From positions 17,239,835 to 17,303,834 of the forward strand of contig NC_003076.8 of NCBI RefSeq assembly GCF_000001735.4: a DNA stretch of 64,000 nucleotides. Direction: 5' to 3'. Positions 24,151 through 36,860 of this stretch are shown here, in pieces (the first letter of the stretch is position 1; each line of letters begins with the position of its first letter). The notes under the pieces were generated by a model, which saw only the letters and a program-made list of their open reading frames with translations, had not been told where the DNA came from and searched no databases. The DNA is from Arabidopsis thaliana (lineage: Eukaryota; Streptophyta; Magnoliopsida; Brassicales; Brassicaceae). A program made the translations under genes and the position numbers.

Positions 24151-25786
24151 TCTTTTCGATACACGTTAAAGAACAAAAATAAACATCTTCACTCTTGTAG
24201 ACGACAATATCTTCGATACGAGACGAACAAGTATCACAACGTGGCCTAGAAGCATAGTCGTTGGAGAGCACTTCCAATACAAATCGTCCCAATTTGAAGG
24301 TGGATCCAACCCTCAAATATGGCTCGGCTCCAAGTACGCAATCAATATGAAGGGTGGTAGAACACATGTCACACGTATAGAACCATTTATGTGGATCTAC
24401 AATCTTCTCGCATATGTCACACCAATAATCACCTATGGCATTCTCGCTGAATCGTAAGGACAGAAGATGCACATCGTATTTGTGCATTGCTAGTTCAGGG
24501 ATAGTAGCACACTTGTAGCACATAAATAAATCTTCCCGCCCAGTCAAACACCATACATCATTACCTCCTTTTCCGCATCTTGAGCATTTATTTCTGTCAG
24601 ATACGCTCCAATCATCAGAAATTACGAGCATTGAATGTGGTTGACTATTATGGACAAATCCAGCGTAAATGGAAACACATCGTACGTCAATAGTGAAGCC
24701 AGGACGGCCACCATTGTCTTCCACGTATGCGAAACCACTGCAACGTTGACTACATACGAAACAACTGAAAGGGCCGTCCCAAGAAAATGAATCCATTCCG
24801 TAGTAGTGCTTAGCATATAGAGTCAATTGCCGACTTACTGACGGATGTCTTTTCTTCTTGGAGAGGTTAGCACATGTTTCATGTAATATGAAATCACAAT
24901 GTGTGCAGATGTAGCATGCATTAAAAAAGATTGGAAGGACGCACCCATGACATTGCTTGCTTTTATCATAAAGGATATCATCCTCATTGATGAGTCTTAG
25001 ATTGTGTTCGTGAGTAAAATGTTTGATCAGCCCCTCTCCTACCACCTTGAAAGGCAAATTCTTTGCCGGGTCTTCTTCAGGCACTCCTTCCAATTCTATC
25101 CCATCCCACACATTACTCCTTATTGCACATCTTGAATGAACCGCGAAAGTGCAGGTCAAGCATGAAAAAGCCCCATGCATCCCGTTGACCTCTTTACGAC
25201 AAACCCCACAACTCCAATTTCCGGAGCCTAGCCGAGGAACATGAGAGATGCGGTGATCGTGACGGTTAATACATATGACCCGCGGTAAGTAGACGCATTT
25301 CCTGTGAATGGTGAAACGACATGGGATACATAGACAGAGACATGATTTAGCATCATTCACTCCACACGCATCACAAGGAAAAGAGAAAGACCCTTTGAGA
25401 AAGACGAGGAGTGGATGCTCATGAGCCCTACCCGGATCAATAGTAAACGGCTTCCTCGCACACTTTTCACAAACAGGGAGACCAGAAAAGGAACAAAGAT
25501 AGATATATCTGTATGATATAGATGTACATATGGAACATCGAAACAATTTACCATATCTATCAGTTAAGGATAGATGATATGTGGGATTGGAAGGGTTGAT
25601 GATCTCAAGGCAATCCTTATGCACGTAGATCTCGCAAATATGGCAACTGCATTTTCCAGCTGTCTCGTCACCATCACACCCAACGCACGGAGTCGACGAA
25701 TCTTTTGTTGGGTATAAAGGATGCTCGTGAAACGGAGACAGAACTCCACCATCAGCACTCTCATGTGTTTCACCTATCTCTTCCAT
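24131..25786 (-). CDS. Cys/His-rich DC1-domain protein, copy B
   Basis: This intronless frame of 551 aa begins MEEIGETHESADGG and has the same run of DC1 zinc modules as copy A (HRISHVPRLGSGNWSCGVC, CHGCVLPIFFNACYIC, WCDICEKIVDPHKWFYTCD). It ends TCIEKNPRRAR, about 30 residues sooner than copy A, because the reading frame changes next to that point and meets TGA. Position fits AT5G43040. Function is unknown beyond likely zinc binding. The proximal promoter is shared with copy A, so expression may overlap. Confidence 0.9.
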   Translation of the reverse strand: MEEIGETHESADGGVLSPFHEHPLYPTKDSSTPCVGCDGDETAGKCSCHICEIYVHKDCLEIINPSNPTYHLSLTDRYGKLFRCSICTSISYRYIYLCSFSGLPVCEKCARKPFTIDPGRAHEHPLLVFLKGSFSFPCDACGVNDAKSCLCLCIPCRFTIHRKCVYLPRVICINRHDHRISHVPRLGSGNWSCGVCRKEVNGMHGAFSCLTCTFAVHSRCAIRSNVWDGIELEGVPEEDPAKNLPFKVVGEGLIKHFTHEHNLRLINEDDILYDKSKQCHGCVLPIFFNACYICTHCDFILHETCANLSKKKRHPSVSRQLTLYAKHYYGMDSFSWDGPFSCFVCSQRCSGFAYVEDNGGRPGFTIDVRCVSIYAGFVHNSQPHSMLVISDDWSVSDRNKCSRCGKGGNDVWCLTGREDLFMCYKCATIPELAMHKYDVHLLSLRFSENAIGDYWCDICEKIVDPHKWFYTCDMCSTTLHIDCVLGAEPYLRVGSTFKLGRFVLEVLSNDYASRPRCDTCSSRIEDIVVYKSEDVYFCSLTCIEKNPRRAR

Positions 25787-28569
25787 TAATGGTAGATATC
25801 AAAAAACTTTGGGGGTGAGGATATGTATTGATTTGCCACAACCATTGTGCTTATATATATAAAGATAAAGGCAAAGTCATGTGGTGATTCATTAATACTC
25901 AATTTCCTTCAGCTTTTAAAATTTAGGCCAACGAAAATTTAGGCCAACGAAAATTTAAGTCAACGAAAATTTAAGAGTCTATTAATTTTGAACAAGTATA
26001 TAAATGGGTGAAAGCTGTAACCATGTCCCTAAACACTAGTATAATTTTAAAAGTATCTATTGAAGAATATATTTTACAGTTGGTCATCATATTTAATTCT
26101 AGCTCAGTATTTCTAGCTGTATGTTAAGTTTTATTGGATCTGATAACAACTATGCTCTCGTGCTGTCCCCTAATGTCAACGAAATTTTAAGAGTATATTA
26201 ATTATAATCAACCGAGATTAAACAAGTTGATATTGTATATTAATGGGTGATAGCTGTAACCACATGTCTCGAAGCGTAGAATAATTTTACAATCGGTCAT
26301 TAAATATTAAATTTTATTCTATTATAAAAATGAAAATAGTATAATAATCGATGTAATTCCTTTTTTTTTTGGTGAGAGTTGATGTATTTCACATAATGAA
26401 AGTACAGTTATTTAGCATATTACTAAAACAATTATTTGATTTATTACTTTCCTATGTATTAAAAATTGATTTAAAACTCAGATTCACAGAATTGTATGTT
26501 TGGATACTAATTCATTCAACTTAAATTTTGCTGCAGAAAATATGACCTTCAAATACTAGTATGAATGTATGATAAACTTGCATGCGTGGTTTAGTAATTG
26601 TACAAACAAAATTTGAAATGATATTCCAATTTGAAAAGTTTCATGGTTTCAAGAGGTTTGTGTGGTTCTTGCAGTTGCCAAATCGGAGATGATTAATAAA
26701 TAATTTTATCTTTTGATTTTATTTAACATTTTATTTTTATTTGTTTTCACTATGATTTCTATATGGTTTTGGAAAACATTTTATATGGTCTCGAGTGTTT
26801 ATAAGTATTTCTACTCTGAAGAATTATATTCAGGTTATTGGCACTAAAATGACGAAAATGATATTAAAAAGAAAGAAAGATGGAAAACAAGTATTTGAAG
26901 ACTTGAGAAGTATCAATTTTTCAATAATTATTGTTTTTGACCAAAAAAAAACAAACAGAATAAAATGGTGACACATGACATGTGCGAACCAAAAAACAAA
27001 AAATAGTATGTTAAATAGATTCAACACCATAAAATCTTTGTTATTTTTTTTGTTTAGTTTTCAACATCCTAATTGGGTTAATTAAACAGTTGAAACATTT
27101 TTCTTCAATAAGTTCAATGCAAGTATTTTAACATATAGAGTTTATATTTTCATCAGTTTATTAATTTTTTTAATACCGAAATTTGAACCTTTTAAGTAAA
27201 AACAAGATGATTTTTGGTGATTTTTTTTATATTTTTAGGTTTTTATGCTTGTTGGAATAAAAGAAAGAGTTTAGAAATGGAAAACAAAAAACAAGATGAT
27301 TTTTGGGTGTTTAAATTTATGTAATAGATTTAATATTAATAGAGATGATATAGGTTTTATAAATATATAAAAAAAAAACAAAAACAATCATATCATGTTT
27401 AACAAAATATGAAATTAAACAATAAAAAAAAGTGACTAAAATTTTTAAATCCAACTTTAAAGTTTAAAACCGTAACAAATATAGTAGAAAATCACCAATG
27501 TCTAAAATAAACTAAAAAAACATTGCGAATTTGAACAACTAATATCGGTTGTCTCTCTCACCATTACATTCATTCTTTTAAGACGACATTGTCAAGTTTT
27601 TACCAAAATCTAAAACATCAAATGAGTTTAAAAAGTAAATTAATTTGTAAAAATAACTATATAAAGTTTAAAATACAATATTTTATTCTAAAATCAAATA
27701 TCTTTTTTAAAATCCACATCCATCCAGTTTAACCGGTTCATCAAAACGTAAGTTAATGGCGAGTTTTTGTGGGTTTTTCCAGATTTAGAATTATCGGATA
27801 TTAGCATTAAACTCAAAAAAAGAAAAAAATCCGGACCACAGCTTAACTGAAAAATATGGAAAAATATCTTTATGTTTTTTACGGGAAGTGTAGAAACCTC
27901 CAATTGAATGAAAGTGTTAGATCTTCGTGTATTTAACTTTTGAATCGTTGATATCTAAAGTAGGCCCATTGGCCCAACAATATACAACACAACAAATATA
28001 ATACTTAAAATTTCCCAAAATAATCCAATATTTCTGATCCAAAATTCGAATCTTCTCTGAAATAGTGAAAATTTGGATAGTAATTAACTAACTAATCTAA
28101 ACTATTCGACCCAGTTGAAGGCCCAATTCAGTGGCTTCCTCTTCGATTTTTCTCATCTTCTTCCCTTTGTTAAACAAAAATCCAGACTTTGAAAAACGGC
28201 TTCAATCCCTTGTTGGCTCCCATTAATTCGTTCCAAGCAATCTTCTTCGATCTCCCTCGTGTTGGTATTTCCTTTTCCCATGGCTGTATTGATTTTCATA
28301 GTATAGATACTTCACCTTTATTTCCTAAATGTAACCCTAATTTCAAGAGTTGATCGCAATTACCTCAATTTCGAAGCCAATTTATATCTCCATTGGAGTT
28401 TAATATAATTGCGTTGCATTATTAATTTTTTCTTAAGTAGTGTAAGATTTGAGTTACAGTTTTTTGCAGCAACCAATGATGAATATGGTTTATTATAAAT
28501 GGCAATGAAAAGAGAGTAGAAATTGTTGCACGAAATAAACTTCTTGGTTTGTTGGATATTGTTTTCAGG
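25787..28569. other. Long spacer between DC1 copy B and NPQ6
   Basis: It contains short GCCAACGAAAATTTA-type repeats at 25922-25972, two further copies of the module seen upstream of DC1 copy A (about 25970-26050 and 26150-26290), then about 1.7 kb of A+T-rich DNA without a gene. The NPQ6 promoter and leader fill its right end; CTCGTGTTG/GTATTT near 28258-28266 could be the donor of a leader intron ending at the CAG just before 28569. Confidence 0.5.
25922..25972 (+). repeat. Short tandem repeat, about 16-bp unit
   Basis: Three adjacent copies of (G)CCAACGAAAATTTAG, the last varied to GTCAACG, lie upstream of DC1 copy B. Copy A has a single such motif. Confidence 0.75.
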
Positions 28570-29046
28570 ATGGCACATTCTTTGAGTTTCATCTCCACCA
28601 ACTTGAACAGTTTAGTCCTTAACCATCATCAGTGCCAGAGTTTCGGAACGTTTGTGTCGTCGCCATTTAAACGAAAGAGGAGATTTGCAAGAAGCATTAG
28701 AGCTTTACAAGAGACTGAAGGTCCAACGCCAAGAAGATTGATAGACATTATAAGATCTGTTCCTGAAATCTCTAGGAATTACTTCAAGAAGCCTTCAAGA
28801 AGAACGCTTTTTGGAGGAATCTCGTTGTTAGGTGGCTTTTATGTCGCGCAGACTATCTCTCTCTCGTTTGGAGCATTGGGAGTGAACGATGTTATTGCTG
28901 CGGTTCTATGCGTTCTTTTGACAGAGTATGTGACAAGATTCTATTATAGCCGCACCACAGTCACATTTCCTATTGCTCTGCTCAATAATTTCAAGATGGG
29001 TTTCACTTATGGTCTCTTCATTGACGCCTTCAAGCTGGCTAGCTAA
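28570..29046 (+). CDS. NPQ6: Chloroplast YCF20-like protein
   Basis: A frame of 158 aa starts at the ATG just after a splice-like TTTTCAG, so the leader is probably interrupted by an intron. The first 45-50 residues are rich in Ser and Arg (RRFARSIRALQ), fitting a transit peptide. Two hydrophobic segments follow (LFGGISLLGGFYVAQTISL and VIAAVLCVLLTEYVTRFYY) and then the conserved NNFKMGFTYGLFIDAFKL end typical of YCF20. From established work, AT5G43050 is NPQ6, which affects thermal dissipation of excess light in photosystem II. The homologous 5' piece at 22629 shows this gene was part of a tandem duplication. Confidence 0.92.
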   Translation: MAHSLSFISTNLNSLVLNHHQCQSFGTFVSSPFKRKRRFARSIRALQETEGPTPRRLIDIIRSVPEISRNYFKKPSRRTLFGGISLLGGFYVAQTISLSFGALGVNDVIAAVLCVLLTEYVTRFYYSRTTVTFPIALLNNFKMGFTYGLFIDAFKLAS

Positions 29047-29949
29047 CTGTTTGCAAAACTGAGTCACCAGAGATCCCAAGCTCGTGTATTTACTTGTTTT
29101 TTCTCCTCAAATGTAATATTTTGTTGTCATAATTTTGTAGTGAAGCAACCAAAAACTTTGAAGTTAAAGAGAATCTGTAGTATGCTTAAATATCCTGGGC
29201 CCTCTTGTTTCTGGTTAGCCATGTCAAGTACCTTGCCTTCTCTTGCTTGTATCTTTTCCGTTCTTGTAGTGCTAGCTGCAAGGACGTGTCCTGCCATGAG
29301 CAGGAAAAACGGCGTGTACACTGCAAAGCAATGTTCATAAGAGAAGTAGCTGACTGGCATGATGGATTGATGGTACAAGGCATTCTCGGCTTCGGACCTT
29401 GCTTCTCTTGATGAACTGGCTAAAGAACTGTATCCTCCAGAGAAGCATTAGAGAGCCATTAGCTCCAGCAGAAGTATCCAAGTGCCACTCATTTGAGTTC
29501 ACAAAAAAGGATAGATCAATGGTCCTAAAGATATAACTCTGAAGTTTTTCGTCCCAAGATGAAAATGACGACTTCGGTGTTTGATGCAAAACCTGACTTT
29601 CAACATTCATATTAGCTGCTATTGGTGCTTTTGTACTTTCACGTAAGAAAATCTAGATGGTAATTTGTGAGTCCTGAAAAGCTACATTTGAATCCAAATA
29701 TACTCAAGTGAGAAAGGAAAATGAAAATTTATCAATAATAGAGCGATAAATAGATAAGTTGAAAGAGATTAATAACCAAACCCATTTGTTCTGAGTTAGT
29801 TACTTTAACAATGATGAAACTGAATGAAACTTAGGGAGAGGTTTTATATGTACAGAAAACCTCAGCAGCAGAATCAGCAATTTTTAAATCTGAACAACAA
29901 CAACATAAAATGCTTTTGATGAATTCTCAATGTTTTTGTCTTCCTCTTC
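29047..29949. other. Spacer between NPQ6 and RD21B
   Basis: It contains the NPQ6 3' UTR, the frame-shifted relic at 29165-29610 and the RD21B 3' UTR. These genes converge. Nothing else was seen. Confidence 0.5.
29165..29610 (-). pseudogene. Frame-shifted relic of an unidentified gene
   Basis: Three overlapping minus-strand frames each carry protein-like stretches that follow one another: SSWDEKLQSYIFRTIDLSFF and LLWRIQFFSQFIKRS (frame open from 29610), then AENALYHQSIMPVSYFSYEH and CFAVYTPFF, then ALQERKRYKQEKARYLTWL. The handovers need two frame changes, near 29400 and 29240, so the gene is broken. A splice-like CAG or TAG pair cannot explain both. The pattern of an aromatic membrane segment followed by a basic ERKRYKQEK tail suggests the C-terminus of a membrane protein. 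I cannot name the family with confidence. Confidence 0.6.
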
Positions 29950-32283
<2,334 letters not shown>

Positions 32284-32352
32284 TTTTTGTTTGAAGAAGA
32301 AGAAGATGAATGTAGACAATTGTTTTGATCGAGATAGAGATTTGATGGTGGT

Positions 32353-32362
32353 GTATATAAAG
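32353..32362 (-). promoter_or_regulatory. Probable TATA box of RD21B
   Basis: The minus strand reads CCTTTATATACAC about 70-80 bp before the ATG, a normal distance for a TATA box with a short leader. Confidence 0.6.
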
Positions 32363-32400
32363 GGGAAAACTCAATTAGTGTTCCTAATTAATTATTAATT

Positions 32401-32945
32401 AATTTTTGTCCACTTTTCAAAAAGATTTTAAAATAGTTATTTTTGGTTTTTAATGGGCTAGTGGGGTCAATTATAAGAGATGAGGGAATTAAAGAAATAA
32501 GTGAGAAATAGTGGGGTGAAAATTAAAATAATAAAATTTGTAAGAGTCAATTACATTTGTTAAAGCCGTCCAATTTTTTTAGTTCTTTATCTAGATGTTC
32601 ATCTACACACTCAACATTTTGATTTATTTTTCACATTCATATGTTTATCGTTTTTTAACTATTTTTTAACTCAAAAACTGTATATGGTTCCAAAACTATT
32701 TGTTTGTAAGAGAAAAAAGATGCAACCTACAATGATTTAAAATCATGTTTTTAGTTAGTCAATAATCTTTATTTATTGTTTTTGTCCAATATTCAAAAAA
32801 GTTTAGAAGTTAATAATTTTTATTTTTAAATGGGGCTGATGGAGCCAATCGAAAGAATTGAGGGGTTTAAAGAAATAAGAGAGAAGTAGTGAGGTAAAAA
32901 TGAAAATGTAAAAATTGTGAAGAGTCCACTATTATTGGTTAAGAC
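32401..32945 (-). repeat. Direct repeat in the distal RD21B promoter, two copies
   Basis: Copies at about 32401-32568 and 32770-32945 share TTTTTGTCCA, TTTAAAGAAATAAG or TTAAAGAAATAAG, GAGAAGTAGTG or GAGAAATAGTG, and AAGAGTC near the end. They are about 70% alike by eye and spaced about 375 bp apart. Confidence 0.7.
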
Positions 32946-33366
32946 AAGGTGGGAAGGGACAGCTCAGAAGTGCCAAGTGGATGTGGTTAGATTGGGTTGG
33001 GGTGAAGATAAATTAGAAATACATATCTTCTAGTCCCAAGCAAATAGGGGACGTAAATAGAAGCACGTGAAGGATCGGATTGTTTGATGATAGAATTGTT
33101 AAAACAAGATTTTCTTTGATTTCCAAACAAGAAGATTCTTTTGATAAATGTTGAGAGAAAATTGGTTGCACCAAAAAAAAAAAAAAATTGACAGATAATG
33201 TGGATTTTTATATTTTAAGAAGAATAGATTAAGGATTTACAAAATAAAAATAAAAAAGGAAGAATAGTTTACTCGAGTTTTAGTTCACATGGTCGTCTCT
33301 ATTATTATGATTCCTTGCGAAAATACTAATGAAAATGTTGATGTATATTTAATATCTTAAGGTATT

Positions 33367-33431
33367 AATTTATATGTATTTCTTAAACTAAAATTTAATT
33401 TATATGTATTTCTTAAACTAAAATTTAATTT
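33367..33431. repeat. Perfect 30-bp tandem duplication
   Basis: The block TATATGTATTTCTTAAACTA followed by AAATTTAATT occurs twice in a row, at 33371 and 33401. The exact copy suggests recent replication slippage. Confidence 0.9.
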
Positions 33432-34941
33432 CCTACAAGTAATACAAGTGTCGAATAGAAAAGGGACAATTTCAAATATATATGTTTTACAATGTAATGG
33501 ACCATGTGGTTTACCCATCATAGTTGCTAGCTAATCCGTGTGTCAAAACATTTTTACTGTATAAACCTATAAACATTATTAATCATATGAAACATTATAC
33601 AGATTATTAATCTTATAAAACTTTAGAATTGTATGTCAAATCTGAAGTATGGAAATAAAATTAAAATTGACCATTAACCATTAGGTAATTACGATAATGT
33701 TTTTATTAGTTTATGTCATCGTTTATCATTCATGTTATAAGAGATTCTTATGGGGCCACTAAAATTTTATATACATTTGAGTATAATAAGGGACATGGAA
33801 ATATTTAATTTATAATTTACATTAGAATAAGAAACTGCATTACAAATAAAAAATAAAATGAAGAAAATGAAACTTTCTTTTGCGTGGAGAAGACACATAG
33901 TGGGACCTTTTCGTTTTTAAGTGATCATAATTTTTAGAACTTACAAATAATTGCCGGACAAAACCGTTTACTTACAAATATTTAAGATCCCTCGTGAAGA
34001 TAATGAGTTTACTTACAAATATTTTAGAAAAAATAATCAATTTTCTCTATTCTCAAAATTTGCATTATACCCCTAAAATAATTAAAACAAAATCAGACAT
34101 GCTTCTTCTTCTTTCTTTTTTTATATTCCTTAGCAATTCAATTATCTTAAAGAAATACCATACTCCTTGACAAAAAAACAAAAAAAAAAACAAAAAAAAA
34201 AACATGTTCAATCAAAATTCCAAAATGGCCTTTGATCAAAATTTGGTATCAACTCTTTCTTCACTCTTGGAAAAGACCAATTATAAATTTAAAATATTTT
34301 CTTGTTTTTTTCTCCGGTTTTCCGAGAAGAATCTATGTTAGACTCTTAGAACTCGATGCAATTTAAGCTTATAACAAGTCTATTATCTTTACTGAGTTAA
34401 GCGCATTATCTTCCCTTCTAGCTTATCGTTTTAAACTCCATTGATCGTAATGTGGATCTTTCCAAACTTCTTTCCTATGTTTGCATAGTTTTCTGTTTGT
34501 ACCTCCACAACTCTTTGCACTAGAAGTTCTATCTACAATCTTAAACTGGTTTTAAAGAAGAGATATGTGCCTTTGGAAGTTTTGGTTAATTGATGCTTTT
34601 GAACAAATTGTCCTTGTTGGTCTTCTTGTTATTAGTAGTGGTGTTGAACCCCTCTAGCTTGGCTTGTAACAACGACTTCAGTTGGAAGTACTTTCCTTGT
34701 TGCATTTGTGCTAGGTAGAATTGGTCTTATTGGGGTTCCACATTGATATTCCTATATAATTAATTAATGTTCCCATAATAATGGTTGAAAGAGCGTCTTT
34801 ATTTTTTTCTAGAAAATAATCACTTTACTATTTAATTATACTTTTTAGTGTACCAATATACACAGCGTATATTTACATATGTACACTAAAAATATTGTTC
34901 AATCTAGGTATAATCAAACAGTTTAAATTGACTACTTTACA

Positions 34942-34951
34942 AATTGTAAAT
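34942..34951. repeat. Target-site duplication, left copy, of the 2.15-kb TIR element
   Basis: AATTGTAAAT here is repeated exactly at 37107-37116, immediately outside the inverted repeats. Confidence 0.85.
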
Positions 34952-35199
34952 GGGAAAAATGTCAAAAAAAGCATGAACTTTCAAATTTGGGATGAAAAAA
35001 ACATGAACTTCAAAAATGCCACTAACATCCTAAAGTTTTGTTTGACTTTAATAAAATAGTAAAGTTTCGTTGACTTCGCCATTTTAGACATGTCGTTAAG
35101 TTTCCGTTAACAAAAAAAACACAGCGTTAATTTTCCGTTTAGTATGTTCTGTTTCAGACAAAACGACGTCGTTTTGAAAATCTAAAATAAAATAACGAT

Positions 35200-35285
35200 A
35201 GTAAGTCCACGAGGATTCGATCCAGTAACGTATTGTTTTCCTCAGATGCACACACCATTAGGCCACGATATTATTCTAGTACAGA
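35200..35285 (-). other. tRNA-like segment with Pol III A and B boxes, left
   Basis: On the minus strand TGGCCTAATGG (35265-35255) fits the A box and GGATCGAATCC (35223-35213) fits the B box, about 31 bp apart as in tRNA genes. No full cloverleaf was found, so it is not called a tRNA gene. Confidence 0.65.
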
Positions 35286-35309
35286 TTGCAAACAGATCTA
35301 TATAACATA

Positions 35310-36164
35310 CTAGATAAGGCCCGCCTATTTAGGCGGGTGTACCCGAAATTTTCAAATACTCGAACGAGTCTAAACTTCAAAACCCGAAAACTCGAACTCG
35401 AATCCGAATAAGTATTCAAACATATATCAAATATAAGTATATATTAGTTATATTTATACTTATATATAGAAAATATTAGGATTTTTTTGGATATTTTAGT
35501 TATTTTGTGTGTTTTTAGATATATTCAAGCAAAACTACTCGTGTTGTTTTGAGAATTTTTGAAAATTTCAAGTAATTTAATAGATTTGCACACAAAATTT
35601 GATATTTCAATATATAAATAAACTCGAACCCGAACCCGAACCCAAACCAAACCCGACCCAAAATCTTAGATTACCCGAACGGGTCCTAAACTTTTAAATC
35701 CGAAAACCCGAACCGAATACCCAAACGTCTAGGGCTAATAATTAATAAAAAATCAAACATTGTTGAAAATATATTTTCTATATATGCCGTAATCTCGTAA
35801 GTTAATTTTACATCATGCAAATTAATATTAAATGAGTTAAAATTAATAAATGAAAATAATTGAAAAGTTAAATCCTATAAGCTAAGCTATTTTTCTCAAA
35901 TTGTTCTATTTTCACTTATGATTACATGAGTTAAAGACAAATTTGTTAATTTTCCTTTTGTTGAATAAATGTTAATTGTTTATAAATATATAGACATATA
36001 AATAAGTATATGTAAATTTGTTTACTTTTTAAGATTTTCTATTTTTTTAGAGAATAAAAAAGTTAAATTTTGAATGACACATGTAAACATCTGATCGTTT
36101 GACTTGATACGTGGCACAATCCTATGAGTTAGCAAATTTGAAAACCATACTTTATATAATAAGA
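35310..36164 (-). mobile_element. Probable small non-autonomous Helitron, nested
   Basis: The minus strand ends with hairpin CCCGCCT-AAAT-AGGCGGG (35337-35320), six bases (CCTTAT) and CTAG at 35313-35310, followed by T: the classic Helitron 3' end and insertion site. A matching 5' end is proposed at 36164, where A|TCTTATTATATAAAG starts with TC after A. The size would be 855 bp with no coding capacity. The 3' end is well supported; the 5' end is a best guess. Confidence 0.65.
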
Positions 36165-36491
36165 TACGTATGCAATTAATTAAAAATAACCAAATATGTA
36201 CAAATATTAAATATTCATACCATAAATATACATTTCGAAATATCATATTTTTAATTTTACATATAGAGATTTCTTCTAAATGCATTGAATTTTTATCTGA
36301 AAATTTATTTTTTCTTCATTTTATTTTATGAAAAAAATTGAAACTTATGAAATTAGAAAATAGGCTAAAATTTATACAATCCTTCTCAAATAAATATAGG
36401 ATTAATTTATACATGCACATAGAATTTTATTCAATTTAATTTTATAGATATTTTTAATTATAAAAACATATCTATTCGATAAATTAACTTG

Positions 36492-36526
<35 letters not shown>

Positions 36527-36784
36527 ATAAATATAAAATATAATCATTCCATCTTCAAATAATTAAATGTGATGTTCATAATTAGATGGAAACAATATAA
36601 GAAACCATTTATTTAGGCAATATATTTTATTTTCTATATTTCATATGTTTCTTTTTTATATAATTTAAGAAAGAATAATTTAAATTAAATGCACTAATAT
36701 AGATCTTTGTTTGGTTATTTTTAATTAATTGTGTATTTATATGTTATCTATATATATATATGTGTGTTTTTCATTTTGTTAATA

Positions 36785-36860
36785 TGTTCTCGTGGCTCAG
36801 TGGTTTAATGATTCTTTGAAAGACAAAAGATCATAGGTTCGAATCCTTGTCGGTTCACTT
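36785..36860 (+). other. tRNA-like segment with Pol III A and B boxes, right
   Basis: TGGCTCAGTGG (36793-36803) and GGTTCGAATCC (36836-36846) fit the A and B box consensus exactly with normal spacing. A weak anticodon-like stem lies between. It is the inverted, diverged partner of 35200-35285. Confidence 0.7.

Larger units (their letters stand above)
23880..28766. repeat. Segmental duplication unit B (DC1 gene plus NPQ6 5' half)
   Basis: This is the partner of unit A at 19090-22827. It is longer because the spacer between the two genes is about 1.1 kb larger (25787-28569 against 20852-22628). The NPQ6 gene extends past the homologous part and is complete. Confidence 0.82.
32363..34951. other. 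Long A+T-rich spacer upstream of RD21B
   Basis: It contains a diverged direct repeat (32401-32568 and 32770-32945), a perfect 30-bp tandem duplication (33367-33431) and poly(A) runs near 34178-34201. The stretch 34330-34750 is less A+T-rich and may be a decayed coding piece, but I could not match it. No intact gene was seen. Confidence 0.45.

Noticed and set aside
23980-24249. Plus-strand ORF rich in Leu, Ile and Arg (RLIRRISLRL)
   Set aside because: It is the complement of the acidic GAT-GAG-TCT repeats on the minus strand, not an independent protein.
34330-34750. Possible gene relic with less A+T
   Set aside because: No frame longer than about 25 codons gives protein-like sequence and I recognise no family.
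36785-36860. A real tRNA gene on the plus strand
   Set aside because: A and B boxes are exact, but I could not form an acceptor stem or a clean anticodon arm, and its inverted partner sits in the other arm of a transposon. It is listed as tRNA-like only.
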